Positions 25,353 to 33,452 of a stretch of DNA of 33,452 nt are shown here, in pieces. The notes beneath the pieces are model-generated. The model saw nothing but the letters and a program-made list of their open reading frames with translations. It had not been told where the DNA came from and did not search any database. Source of the DNA: an uncultured Pseudomonadales bacterium. Lineage in GTDB: Bacteria > Pseudomonadota > Gammaproteobacteria > Pseudomonadales > Pseudohongiellaceae. Position numbers and translations under genes: made by a program. Location of the stretch: assembly GCA_949372635.1 (NCBI GenBank), contig CASIAB010000015.1, positions 1-33,452 on the forward strand, written 5' to 3'. The number at the start of each line of letters is the position of its first letter. Position 1 is the stretch's first letter.

Positions 25353-26825
25353 CTAATCCTGTGCGGCTATCTCACTGCCGTTTTCCACGATAGCGCGTTC
25401 GTCTGGATGGATACTCAGGATGGCGGTTCCGTAGTTTCCATCGCGTTCCATTCTTTCTCGCAGTTGCTGCCGCCGTTCCTTAATCATGCTGTCATAGCCC
25501 TCTTCTTCGAGGTAGGTCACGCTGACATGAAAGTGCGACATGGCGTCCACACTGCGGCCACCAAACACAACCCATTGATCCGGATCGATTGAAAGCGGGT
25601 TATTCTCCGTGTTATCAAAGTGGGTGCGCATTACGATGGCAGTACCAGCTGGCAGTATCGGCCGGGCATCGTCTGCAAACACGAAAGACGTCTGCCAGTT
25701 GTGGTTATAGTTATTGATCGATGCGACAACATCACGGCGATTTGCACCGGGGCCGTAGTAATCCCGAACCCGGCCTGGCCATACTATCTCGATGGACATG
25801 GCAATACCGTGCAGGTGCATATGCCCGCGGAAACTATTGAGCAAGATCGGTTGGTCCAGAACCCAGGTGCGGTACATAGTTTGCGTGCCGTGCGGAGGAA
25901 TCAGGATATCCCGGCCGCGCGCCTGACCCTCATCGAATTGATCGATCAGGTGATGGATTTCTACGCTGGCCTCGGTCGTGGGTGGAGCGTCTTCTGGATG
26001 AAACCAGAACGCCACCTCAATGTTATCGTCAAATTCTTCACCGATGGGGAAATAATGGGCGCCGAAATTAATCAAGCCGGGGCCCACTTCAAACCTGATA
26101 CCCGTATCCTCGCCGAAGAAATCCCAGCGCTTACCGGCACCGGCTCCTACTACCCGCCCGGAGGGTCCTTCTTCGAGGCGCAGTGACACGTTATTGTGAT
26201 GCAGGGCCCGGCGTCCCTTTATGGTATTCCTGATCTCTGCCGCCTTCAGGAAACGCGGGTTTTCCAGTGCCGGCCACGGCACGTCAATATCAGGCCAGAA
26301 ATCACCCCCGGCTGCGCGTACCGCGATGGGCCCTGTTTCAAACACCATGTCAGGCGTACCCAGTTGCGGCTCCAGTTCCCATTCCAACCAGTTAGGCCAG
26401 TCCACCGGCGCTGGCAGCATTGCCGGATCGCCCTCGGGTGCACCGGCATCTACCCAGGCCACCAGGATTTCCCGGTCGGCATCTTTGAGCGAAAAGTCAT
26501 TCTTGTATTCCTGAATACCGATGGTCGGATCCAGGTGCCACGGTGGCATCACCCGCCGGATTACATTGGTCTTGATGAGTGGCGCAAAGGGCCTGGTCTG
26601 TTGGTAGGTCTCTAACGGCATGGGCGCGATGCCGCCGGGCTGATGACAGCTCTGACAATTCTGTTGAAGAATCCGCACGACCTCATTAGAGAAGGTAGGG
26701 GCGCTGTCTGCAGCGTGAATGACCTGAGCCGGTAACAGGAAGAACGTCAGTAGAGTCGTCAGCAGCACCTGACTCCTGAACGGGGATAGATGCACGGGCT
26801 GTGATTGGTCCAGTTGCTGTTTCAT
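25353..26825 (-). CDS. Cytochrome c / type II copper monooxygenase-like fusion
   Basis: This is an exported protein of about 490 residues. After the signal peptide (to IHA, near 38) a c-type haem domain shows CQSCH (57-61) with a possible axial Met in VMPPWH (Met93). The remainder resembles the peptidylglycine/dopamine (PHM/DBM) copper hydroxylase core. It has HH at 209-210 and an AHY His near 257 for one copper, HMHLH (His335, His337) and Met429 in DAMSHFH for the other, with RTHFDNTENN as the usual preceding strand. All six ligand types are in family order. A haem domain could supply electrons in place of ascorbate (inference). I chose ATG 26825 because GAGAGGAAG precedes it. The Ig-like protein gene is 40 bases upstream. 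Confidence 0.8.
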   Translation of the reverse strand: MKQQLDQSQPVHLSPFRSQVLLTTLLTFFLLPAQVIHAADSAPTFSNEVVRILQQNCQSCHQPGGIAPMPLETYQQTRPFAPLIKTNVIRRVMPPWHLDPTIGIQEYKNDFSLKDADREILVAWVDAGAPEGDPAMLPAPVDWPNWLEWELEPQLGTPDMVFETGPIAVRAAGGDFWPDIDVPWPALENPRFLKAAEIRNTIKGRRALHHNNVSLRLEEGPSGRVVGAGAGKRWDFFGEDTGIRFEVGPGLINFGAHYFPIGEEFDDNIEVAFWFHPEDAPPTTEASVEIHHLIDQFDEGQARGRDILIPPHGTQTMYRTWVLDQPILLNSFRGHMHLHGIAMSIEIVWPGRVRDYYGPGANRRDVVASINNYNHNWQTSFVFADDARPILPAGTAIVMRTHFDNTENNPLSIDPDQWVVFGGRSVDAMSHFHVSVTYLEEEGYDSMIKERRQQLRERMERDGNYGTAILSIHPDERAIVENGSEIAAQD

Positions 26826-26865
26826 TGCACTTCCTCTCAAGCTGATCTTCTTATGTATTGGTAAC

Positions 26866-27834
26866 TTATTTCACGTTGACTCTGACGAACGCATTTGTCC
26901 AGCAGCACCAGAATTCGAAGTCATTGGTCTCGTACTGAGAGCGACCGTTGTTATTGTAAGCCTGCGCTTGCAGGATATATTTCCCTGCCTCACTGAATAC
27001 CGCTTCCGTTTCAACCTCTCCGTAATCGTACTCGGAATCAAGCCAGGTGGCGGCCTCGATCCAACCCACCGATTTCTCTTTCCAGGAACTCCAGTCCGGT
27101 GCGAAGCTAACGTCACCCGGCCCTTGGTATTTGAACCACCTCACGCGGATTGCCCTGTCATCGTTTTCTCGAAAAGGATTATCACGCCGCACCCGGGCTG
27201 TAAGTACAACCGGCTGCCCTACGGTGGCCTCAAGAGTTTCAGAAACCATACCTCGGCCAAAACCGACACGCCCCTCGGCCACGGGACCCTCAGCAGTGAG
27301 ACGAACCTTGGGCGGGCTATTCGTGCGCGAAGGTTGTGAGGGTTCGTCGTGGCGGTATGTGCTGTACTTCAGGCGGCCTGGCGAGGTGAAGTTTTGCCCG
27401 GTGCGCTCGTCGATCAATGTCCAGACCACGTCCTTTTCGCCCCAATCTGCGGGCACCGTCACGCTGAGCATGCAGTAATGGCGGCGACCGCCGTCGGGTT
27501 GTGGCATGAAGTGGGTGGGTTGCAAGCCGTTGAATTCAGCCGGTTCGAGAAAGTTGTTGGCACCGATCGGGATATCGAAGGTTTCAATGGTGTTGGTGTT
27601 GAAATATCCAAAACATAACTGATAAGTGCCATCGGGATTAGGAAACCAACCCTCGAAGATTGGTATCACGGGACCGCCGACCTCGCGCACCAATTGCGGA
27701 TCGTTTTGATGTCCGCCCGGCGGCGCTACCCGGTTCCAGCCGGGGATTCGTGCCTGTGCTTCCACTTCTAAGCTAGTCATCGGCGAAAACGTCAACGTAA
27801 TTCCCAATATTCCTAAGAAAAGCCTTCCTCTCAC
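26866..27834 (-). CDS. Secreted protein of unknown function with Ig-like C-terminus
   Basis: The 322-residue protein has a signal peptide (LFLGILGITLTF to EAQA). I recognise no family. The N-terminal part is rich in Trp, Pro and Gly (PIFEGWFPNPDGTYQLCFGYF and an HYCMLSVTVP strand). The C-terminal ~120 residues look like an Ig/cadherin-type sandwich (VGQPVVLTARVR, then EAGKYILQAQAYNN) ending FRWC-free with FEFWCCWTNAFVRVNVK. I chose GTG 27834 because GAGG lies nine bases upstream; a TTG at 27849 is possible. It is followed in the same direction by the copper monooxygenase-like gene, so it may be its partner in the periplasm, and it is divergent from the sulfatase gene. Confidence 0.65.
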   Translation of the reverse strand: MRGRLFLGILGITLTFSPMTSLEVEAQARIPGWNRVAPPGGHQNDPQLVREVGGPVIPIFEGWFPNPDGTYQLCFGYFNTNTIETFDIPIGANNFLEPAEFNGLQPTHFMPQPDGGRRHYCMLSVTVPADWGEKDVVWTLIDERTGQNFTSPGRLKYSTYRHDEPSQPSRTNSPPKVRLTAEGPVAEGRVGFGRGMVSETLEATVGQPVVLTARVRRDNPFRENDDRAIRVRWFKYQGPGDVSFAPDWSSWKEKSVGWIEAATWLDSEYDYGEVETEAVFSEAGKYILQAQAYNNNGRSQYETNDFEFWCCWTNAFVRVNVK

Positions 27835-27953
27835 AATTATTGACCTCAATTACATTTTGAATCCACGTCTGGTCTGTCTAGTATAAGTCAGTCTGGCTAG
27901 TGGTTGACAGACAAGTCCCCGACAAGTCTCCGCTATTGCGCTGTTTTAAACGC

Positions 27954-27959
27954 TATAAT
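27954..27959 (+). promoter_or_regulatory. Likely -10 element of the sulfatase gene
   Basis: A perfect TATAAT lies 37 bases before the GTG start of the sulfatase gene. No good -35 is seen at the right distance; TTGACA at 27904-27909 is too far. Two copies of GACAAGTC (27910-27917 and 27921-27928) lie between and might be activator half-sites. Confidence 0.4.
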
Positions 27960-27995
27960 CCTTCGCACGAGTCAATTCATTAAGGATTGGATAGA

Positions 27996-29642
27996 GTGCT
28001 GGATATGAATCGAGTTTCAAGACTGACTACACAAGTATGGGGTCTGCTGCTTGCAGGACTCTGCGCAACAAGCGCAGCGCAAAACACTGATCGATCGGCA
28101 AGGCTTCTTCTCGAGACGGCCGCGCCACTTCGTGTGCTCCAAGACAAAGATCCACCTAATGTTTTATTCATTATCGTTGATGACTTGAACACTGCCTTGG
28201 GTTCTTATATTGGCTCGGGGACGAGGCCGCACTACGCCACGGCGAGCACGCCAAACCTGGATCGGTTGGCAGCGCAGGGTATCCGTTTCGAGAATGCCTT
28301 CGTGCAGAACCCTCTGTGCAATCCCTCCCGCGCCTCTCTATTGAGCGGGCTTAGACCCAACACGGTCGATGTGCACACCACTGGAACTTGGCCGCGTCAC
28401 AAGGTTGGTGACGAACTGCGAATGCTGCCCGAACACTTCCATGACCATGGTTATTTTACAGGCAGGGTCGGTAAGGTTGGTCACAACTCCTTTGAACGAG
28501 CTGTGAGTTGGGATGAATCGAAATTTGCCCTGTCTCGGGATCCGTCACAACTCTTCCATACACCTGGCTATCTACCCGGCGACGATCTCTCCCAGGTGAA
28601 AGACAACACTTGGACTGAAGGATCGGAAAATGGCATGTCGCGTGCGGATATTTTCGCTGGAGCAGGAGGTGGCCGAGGGCTAAGTCTGCCACTGACCTGG
28701 CGTGCCACCGGCGAATCGCCACCAATGACCCCTGACGGAACTACGGCGACGAGAATTATTCAGCTCATGGCAGAGAACCGCGACAAGCCCTTCTTCCTCG
28801 CCGCGGGCCTGCATAAGCCGCACCAGCCCTGGGTCGGACCCGTGGAGTTCTTCGATCAGCACCCTGTAGATGAAATTGTGCTACCAGAAACACCTGCGGA
28901 TGACACAGATGATAGTCCCGCACCTTCGACGCTGGTCCTGGAGGATGACGCCGCGCACTCAGAACTTCAAAAAAAGCAGGCAATCGCTGCCTACCATGCC
29001 ATGGTGACAATGGCAGATCACCATGTTGGCCGAATGCTCAAAGGCTTAGAGGACCTTGGCCTCGCGGATTCCACGATCGTGGTGTTTACCAGCGATCACG
29101 GGTTTCAATTAGATGAGCATGGCGGGCTCTGGCGCAAGCAATTCCAGTTCGATGAATCGATACGCGTGCCCCTCATCGTGCGACTGCCCAATGGCAAGGG
29201 TGCAGGTACTGTTTCCAATAGGATCGTTGAACTGGTCGATCTCTACCCTACCCTGACCGAGCTGGCAGCATTACCTGATCCAGAACACGATCTGGAAGGT
29301 TCAAGTTTTGTGCTTTTACTTGATAAGCCGGATCGCCCATGGAAGTCCGCGGCATTCTCTGCCTCCAGACGCATGGCGGGATCTAGTTCAAGTAATAACC
29401 CCCTGATGACCCAAGAAGGCCATGACGGCCAGACTATTAGAACAGCTAGATATCGCTACACGGAATGGACACCGCTGGGACGTCCGGGTGACATCTTGGC
29501 GGAGCTGTATGATCTCGAGCAAGACCCGATGGAATACAATAACCTTGATGACGATCCGACACACGCAAGCCTGATCACTGAACTCTCTGCGAGACTCGCC
29601 AGGGGCTGGCAGGGAGAACTACCTCCCAGCTCGGGCAATTGA
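27996..29642 (+). CDS. Exported type I sulfatase (iduronate-2-sulfatase-like)
   Basis: This is a 548-residue sulfatase that hydrolyses a sulfate ester using formylglycine. The core motif CNPSRASLLSG has the Cys (residue 108 from this start) that is oxidised. IIVDDLN near 60 provides two metal ligands, GLHKPHQPW the usual Lys-His pair, and FTSDHGFQLDEHGGLWRK the second Asp-His metal site. The general order resembles S1_7 (iduronate-2-sulfatase-like) enzymes. A signal peptide ends LCATSAAQ. Starts at TTG 27987, GTG 27996 and ATG 28005 are in frame; GTG has AAGGA nine bases upstream. The formylglycine-generating enzyme gene follows 43 bases later. The substrate is probably a sulfated sugar or polysaccharide (inference). 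Confidence 0.93.
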   Translation: MLDMNRVSRLTTQVWGLLLAGLCATSAAQNTDRSARLLLETAAPLRVLQDKDPPNVLFIIVDDLNTALGSYIGSGTRPHYATASTPNLDRLAAQGIRFENAFVQNPLCNPSRASLLSGLRPNTVDVHTTGTWPRHKVGDELRMLPEHFHDHGYFTGRVGKVGHNSFERAVSWDESKFALSRDPSQLFHTPGYLPGDDLSQVKDNTWTEGSENGMSRADIFAGAGGGRGLSLPLTWRATGESPPMTPDGTTATRIIQLMAENRDKPFFLAAGLHKPHQPWVGPVEFFDQHPVDEIVLPETPADDTDDSPAPSTLVLEDDAAHSELQKKQAIAAYHAMVTMADHHVGRMLKGLEDLGLADSTIVVFTSDHGFQLDEHGGLWRKQFQFDESIRVPLIVRLPNGKGAGTVSNRIVELVDLYPTLTELAALPDPEHDLEGSSFVLLLDKPDRPWKSAAFSASRRMAGSSSSNNPLMTQEGHDGQTIRTARYRYTEWTPLGRPGDILAELYDLEQDPMEYNNLDDDPTHASLITELSARLARGWQGELPPSSGN

Positions 29643-29685
29643 ACCTCAGCACTCATGGTGAGCGCGCTGGAAATAGGAACTTAAA

Positions 29686-30690
29686 ATGCAAAAAATAAAT
29701 TCGAGTTACTTTTCCCTTGGGCTATTTTTACTGTCCCAATCTGCGCTGGCGCAGACCCCCATGGATGCACATTCCTCCAACTCCTGTTTACTCGGGCAAG
29801 TTGATCAGGCATGGGTTGAGGGTGCTGAATTTATTATGGGTGACGACTCAGCCCATAGAGAAGAAGGCCCAGCTCACGCAGTTTCCGTATCGGGATTCTG
29901 GATGGATGCGCACGAAGTGAGCAATGCACAATTTGCTAAATTTGTTGAAGAAACGGGCTATATCAGTGTCGCCGAACAAAGCCCTAACCCTGCGGACTGG
30001 CCAGCGGATGTGCCCGCAGAGTTTCTGCAGCCTGGTTCTGTGTTGTTCGTTCCTCCTCTTGCAGGACAGCCCGCAGACAATTGGTGGTCTTGGGTGGCGG
30101 GAACTAACTGGCGCCATCCAGACGGCCCAGATAGCAATATCACGGGTAGAGACAATTATCCGGTTATTCATATCGCCTTCGAAGACGCCGAAGCTTATGC
30201 AACGTGGGCTGGACGATCGTTGCCAACCGAGGCACAATTTGAGCTGGCGGCACGCAACAAAAAAGACAACAGGTATGCCTGGGATGGCAATGAGCTTGCC
30301 CCTGATGGCCATCATCATGCCAATACATGGCAGGGCTCATTCCCTGTGGAACACTCATCAGAAGACGGTCATGTCGGCCTGGCGCCGGTTGGTTGTTTTG
30401 GGTCAAACGATTACGGCATTTATGATCTTATCGGAAATGTCTGGGAATGGACTTCCAATTGGTACTACCCCGAACACGACCCTACTGACTCTTTGAATCC
30501 AGAGGGTCCTTCCCAGCAGGAAAGCGTGAGCGGCAATCACGGTAGTGCCGTAGCTCGAGTGATTAAGGGAGGCTCCTATTTATGCGCCGAGAACTATTGT
30601 CTTCGATTCAGGCCTGCAGCCAGACAGGCCCAAGATAGCGGACTTGGCACTAGTCATATTGGCTTTAGGACAGTGCTAAATCCTGAATAG
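29686..30690 (+). CDS. Formylglycine-generating enzyme, exported
   Basis: The enzyme oxidises the sulfatase Cys to formylglycine with O2 and Cu(I). The 334-residue protein has the SUMF1/FGE fold: WVEGAEFIMGDD, EGPAHAVSVSGFWMDAHEVSNAQF, YPVIHIAFEDAEAYATWAGRSLPTEAQFELAAR, NVWEWTSNWY, and the active-site segment GGSYLCAENYCLRFRPAAR. Both copper-binding cysteines (300 and 305) are present, which separates true FGE from the many related proteins without them. It has a signal peptide (LGLFLLSQSALAQ), unlike many bacterial FGEs, so it should act in the periplasm, as its animal relatives do in the ER. AGGAA lies before the ATG. It is in an operon with the sulfatase gene. Confidence 0.93.
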   Translation: MQKINSSYFSLGLFLLSQSALAQTPMDAHSSNSCLLGQVDQAWVEGAEFIMGDDSAHREEGPAHAVSVSGFWMDAHEVSNAQFAKFVEETGYISVAEQSPNPADWPADVPAEFLQPGSVLFVPPLAGQPADNWWSWVAGTNWRHPDGPDSNITGRDNYPVIHIAFEDAEAYATWAGRSLPTEAQFELAARNKKDNRYAWDGNELAPDGHHHANTWQGSFPVEHSSEDGHVGLAPVGCFGSNDYGIYDLIGNVWEWTSNWYYPEHDPTDSLNPEGPSQQESVSGNHGSAVARVIKGGSYLCAENYCLRFRPAARQAQDSGLGTSHIGFRTVLNPE

Positions 30691-30887
30691 AAATTTTTTG
30701 ATAGACGGAAGAGGCCCAAAAGAGGCAGAGCAAAAGATCAGCCGGGTTGTAATTCCCAAAGAAGTAGGGCGGGACATTTGCAGCAATTTGCGTCTCACTC
30801 GCAAGCCGCTGAGGGATATTCGGGGCTGAGTTAGAACCAATGTCAATAATAATAGAAGTCTAACCTTACAAAATAGCGAGACAAATT

Positions 30888-33452
30888 ATGCATGCCAGCC
30901 ACTATACCCGATCACTTTTACTCGCACTGCTCGTTACTGGAACTCTGCTGGGCTGCTCGCCTGAAGAACAATTCACGGAAGTCAGTCAAGAGCTCAACCG
31001 CGATGACTACATGTCGAGCGAGCTGCGCGCCAGAGTGGAGACACTAAAAAGCGCCGTGGCAACCGAAGCAACCAGTGAAAACACCATCGCCGAGCGAGCC
31101 GGTTTGTTAGCCGACTGGGTAGATGCTTATGCCCTCGCAGGTGGAGAGGTCGGCCTAGATGCAGCGCGAGTTCGCTTGCAGTCTACTTTGCCTCCTCGCG
31201 GCAGACAGGCCGTGAATCAGAGCCGTAACGTGGACCGATTCGTGCGGGAATTCATTCTGCGGGATGAGGATGGTGCCCTGGGCTTGCTCAGATCGGACAA
31301 TCTCGGGCCGTTTGTTGCCGGCACTATGGACACTCTGAGTCAAACCTGGCGGGTCGGCACCCGATCCATGGCGATCGGCGGAGGCTTCTGGGTAGCGCGG
31401 CACTTCTCAGCAAATTTCGGCGTATTCCAATCTGAGGATCCATCTGCAGCCGGTTATATCTCAATCGAAACAACCGATGATGATGCGGTTTTCGAACCGG
31501 AAACGATTATGGCATCCGGACCCCACGGTGGCTTCCGTTCCCCGCAGCCGGCCATCGCCTTTCGCCTGGTCGCAGGGGAGCTTGACCTAGGCTCAAGTGT
31601 CACTATTACCTATGGTGACCAACGCCAGGGCGGTCCCGGTATTCGCCTGCCCACATTCGAGAGTGAACGCATGCCACTGCCACTCTATGTCGATCTGGAC
31701 GGGTCCAGCGAATGGCGCTCTCTGCCCATCACACCTTTCGAGATCATTGGCGGCGAAGCGGCTGGTGTACACGGCTTCGGACCTAGCATCGTAGAACCCG
31801 GTGAGAATTTCGAGTTATCAGTACGTGCGCAAGACCAATTTTTCAATCGCGCCACCGGTGCAATTCCGGCATTTGAGGTTTTAGTTGATGAAGAAGTGGT
31901 AGCCACCACAGCCGGTAGCGATGCCATAACTGTGCTGGATTTGAGTGTGACTGAACCTGGCCCCCACTGGATTTCACTACGCAGCATCGATGGCCGCATT
32001 ACCGGCATCGGCAATCCAATTCTGGTTGAAGATGATCCTGAGTATCGAATTTATTGGGGCGATACCCATGGTCACTCGGGTTATTCAGAAGGCATCGGCA
32101 CCGTGGACTACTTTATGCGTTTCGCTCGCGATGATGCCCGCCTGGATTTCGTCACTCATTCAGAACACGATCTCTGGCTTGATGCCGGAGAATGGGAGCT
32201 GATTCGCAAGACCAGCGCCGAATACGATGAGCCGGGGAAGTTCATACCCTACCTAGGTTGGGAGTGGACCCGACCCACTCGCTTTGGCGGTCATCACAAT
32301 GTTCTGTTTCGCGAGATCAAGGATCAGATGCCAGTCTCGGGGCTGAGTTATCCCGCACTGTCGGCACTCTATGCCGAGTTACATGAACGCTTCGACGCAG
32401 ACAACATCGTGGTGATTCCCCATGCGCATAATCCCGGCGACTTCCGCCAGTCTGACCCGCAACTCGAACCCATCATCGAGATAATGTCCATGCACGGTTC
32501 ATTTCAGTGGTTTATGAAGAGTTATCTATCACATGGTCATGAAGTTGGTGTGGTTGCGGCTTCTGATGACCACCTCTCTCGTCCGGGTTACTCGGCACCC
32601 AACAGTGAATCTCTGGCACAACGTGGAGGCTTGGGTGCAGTGCTGGCGCCAGAGCGTTCAAGAGATGCGATCTTTGACGGCATGAAAGCCAAGCGCACTT
32701 ACGCCACAACGGGTGACCGTATTATTCTGAAGATGGATGTCAATGGCACTACCATGGGTCAGCGAGGCAGCTACAGTGAGACTCGAATCATTAGTGGCCG
32801 CGCTATTGGCACTGGTCCTATCAAGTCGGTGCAACTGTACAAAAATGATGAAGAAATATGGCAGCAGGAATATCTTTTGGAAGATTCTCCAGGCAGTGAG
32901 CAGGAATTGCTATTGAGTTTTACCTCCGATCCCACACCTCATTTCAACGGTGATGCACCTCGTGGATGGCGGCATTGGCGCGGAGAAATGACAGTGACTG
33001 GAGCTGAATTGAAGACTGCAACGGCTATGGATTTTGTAAACCCTACTACTCAAGCAATAGCTAGCGCTGGCAACACGGTGCGCTTCAGCACTCACACCCG
33101 CGGCGATACCAGTTCCATTCGGCTTAGTCTGTCAGATGTGCAAGCAGACGCTACCATTATACTAAACCTTGAAGAAACAACTGAGACCGGATCGGCTCCA
33201 CCTTTCTATCGTGCTCATGCCACCATCTCGGCCACCCGAGTTGAAATTTCACTTAGTGATATATTCGATGGTCGGTTAACTCGAAATATTCCGCAAGCAG
33301 ACTATCCCGAGGACAATATCACCATCCGCCGGGTCATCAATGGTGGCACACGCGACGTGAACTTTACATTCACTGATACGGATAATCCTGATCAAGGCGA
33401 CTACTATTATTTCAAGGTCGAGCAGGCCAACGATGCAGTCGCCTGGTCAAGC
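30888..33452 (+). CDS. DUF3604 lipoprotein (PHP-like), 3' end beyond the window
   Basis: An open frame from ATG 30888 runs without a stop to the window edge (855 codons). The signal peptide ends LLGC, so Cys23 is probably lipidated. Residues ~100-380 form a beta-rich region. Residues ~390-700 carry PHP-like metal motifs: YWGDTHGHSGYSEG (His394, His396), VTHSEHDLW (His424, His427, Asp428), IPHAHNPGDF and AASDDH. These and the length fit DUF3604, large exported proteins with a PHP-phosphoesterase-like core and unknown substrate, common beside sulfatases in marine bacteria. The last visible residues (YYFKVEQANDAVAWSS) are typical of the end of the family, so little is missing. A 197-base gap separates it from the FGE gene, so it may have its own promoter. 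Confidence 0.88.
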   Translation, partial: MHASHYTRSLLLALLVTGTLLGCSPEEQFTEVSQELNRDDYMSSELRARVETLKSAVATEATSENTIAERAGLLADWVDAYALAGGEVGLDAARVRLQSTLPPRGRQAVNQSRNVDRFVREFILRDEDGALGLLRSDNLGPFVAGTMDTLSQTWRVGTRSMAIGGGFWVARHFSANFGVFQSEDPSAAGYISIETTDDDAVFEPETIMASGPHGGFRSPQPAIAFRLVAGELDLGSSVTITYGDQRQGGPGIRLPTFESERMPLPLYVDLDGSSEWRSLPITPFEIIGGEAAGVHGFGPSIVEPGENFELSVRAQDQFFNRATGAIPAFEVLVDEEVVATTAGSDAITVLDLSVTEPGPHWISLRSIDGRITGIGNPILVEDDPEYRIYWGDTHGHSGYSEGIGTVDYFMRFARDDARLDFVTHSEHDLWLDAGEWELIRKTSAEYDEPGKFIPYLGWEWTRPTRFGGHHNVLFREIKDQMPVSGLSYPALSALYAELHERFDADNIVVIPHAHNPGDFRQSDPQLEPIIEIMSMHGSFQWFMKSYLSHGHEVGVVAASDDHLSRPGYSAPNSESLAQRGGLGAVLAPERSRDAIFDGMKAKRTYATTGDRIILKMDVNGTTMGQRGSYSETRIISGRAIGTGPIKSVQLYKNDEEIWQQEYLLEDSPGSEQELLLSFTSDPTPHFNGDAPRGWRHWRGEMTVTGAELKTATAMDFVNPTTQAIASAGNTVRFSTHTRGDTSSIRLSLSDVQADATIILNLEETTETGSAPPFYRAHATISATRVEISLSDIFDGRLTRNIPQADYPEDNITIRRVINGGTRDVNFTFTDTDNPDQGDYYYFKVEQANDAVAWSS

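Noticed and set aside
25620..26186. Long open frame (188 codons) on the plus strand inside the cytochrome/monooxygenase gene
   Set aside because: It is the antisense of a gene with clear haem and copper motifs, has no family pattern and no ribosome binding site; high G+C makes such shadows common here.
27904..27959. TTGACA (27904-27909) paired with TATAAT (27954-27959) as one sigma-70 promoter
   Set aside because: The gap is 44 bases, far beyond the usual 16-18, so only the TATAAT is kept as a -10 candidate.
29924..30496. Open frame of 190 codons overlapping the FGE gene in another frame
   Set aside because: The FGE frame has all family motifs including both copper cysteines; the overlapping frame has no recognisable features.

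Overview
The window looks like chromosomal DNA of a Gram-negative, probably marine, gammaproteobacterium. It has TonB-dependent and DUF1302-type outer-membrane barrels, lipoproteins, an Azotobacter-like ferredoxin-NADP reductase, and a sulfatase/DUF3604 degradative block. The taxonomic call is an inference from gene content only. I see no phage, transposase, integrase or CRISPR array.

Left end (1-2870): a tRNA-Arg(UCG), cut by the window edge, is followed by a decayed stretch. It holds a frameshifted and 3'-truncated DUF2306 membrane gene fused to a VCBS/FG-GAP fragment, an intact radical SAM gene on the minus strand, and a DUF2721 membrane gene with an in-frame amber codon. From 2873 to 9033 come an MFS exporter, the DNA repair glycosylase Tag, and a minus-strand series: FAD-linked GlcD-type oxidase, an SDR without its catalytic Tyr/Lys, a nitroreductase, a degenerate receiver domain, and a small lipoprotein with a G9 tract.

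Middle (9241-20569): a DUF4156 lipoprotein, then a three-gene operon (RND/MMPL pump, LolA-like periplasmic carrier, DUF1302-like barrel) that together look like a trans-envelope lipid transport machine. Next are a dicarboxylate/glutamate:cation symporter, ferredoxin-NADP reductase, a small secreted protein, and a pair of acyl-CoA dehydrogenase genes typical of heteromeric enzymes.

Right part (20570-33452): a FecA-like TonB-dependent receptor with a Fur-box-like site lies between two direct copies (~550 bp) of the 3' end of the second acyl-CoA dehydrogenase gene. The far copy is a pseudogene. Then comes a block in which every product carries an export signal: an M28-like protein with altered metal ligands, a cytochrome c/type II copper monooxygenase fusion, an Ig-like secreted protein, a sulfatase, its formylglycine-generating enzyme, and a DUF3604 PHP-like lipoprotein running off the window. 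A perfect 60-bp palindrome with no loop separates two of these genes. The block appears richer in G+C than the receptor gene before it (judged by eye). Its most notable idea is a sulfatase and its activating FGE that both appear to be exported, so maturation could occur in the copper-containing periplasm.
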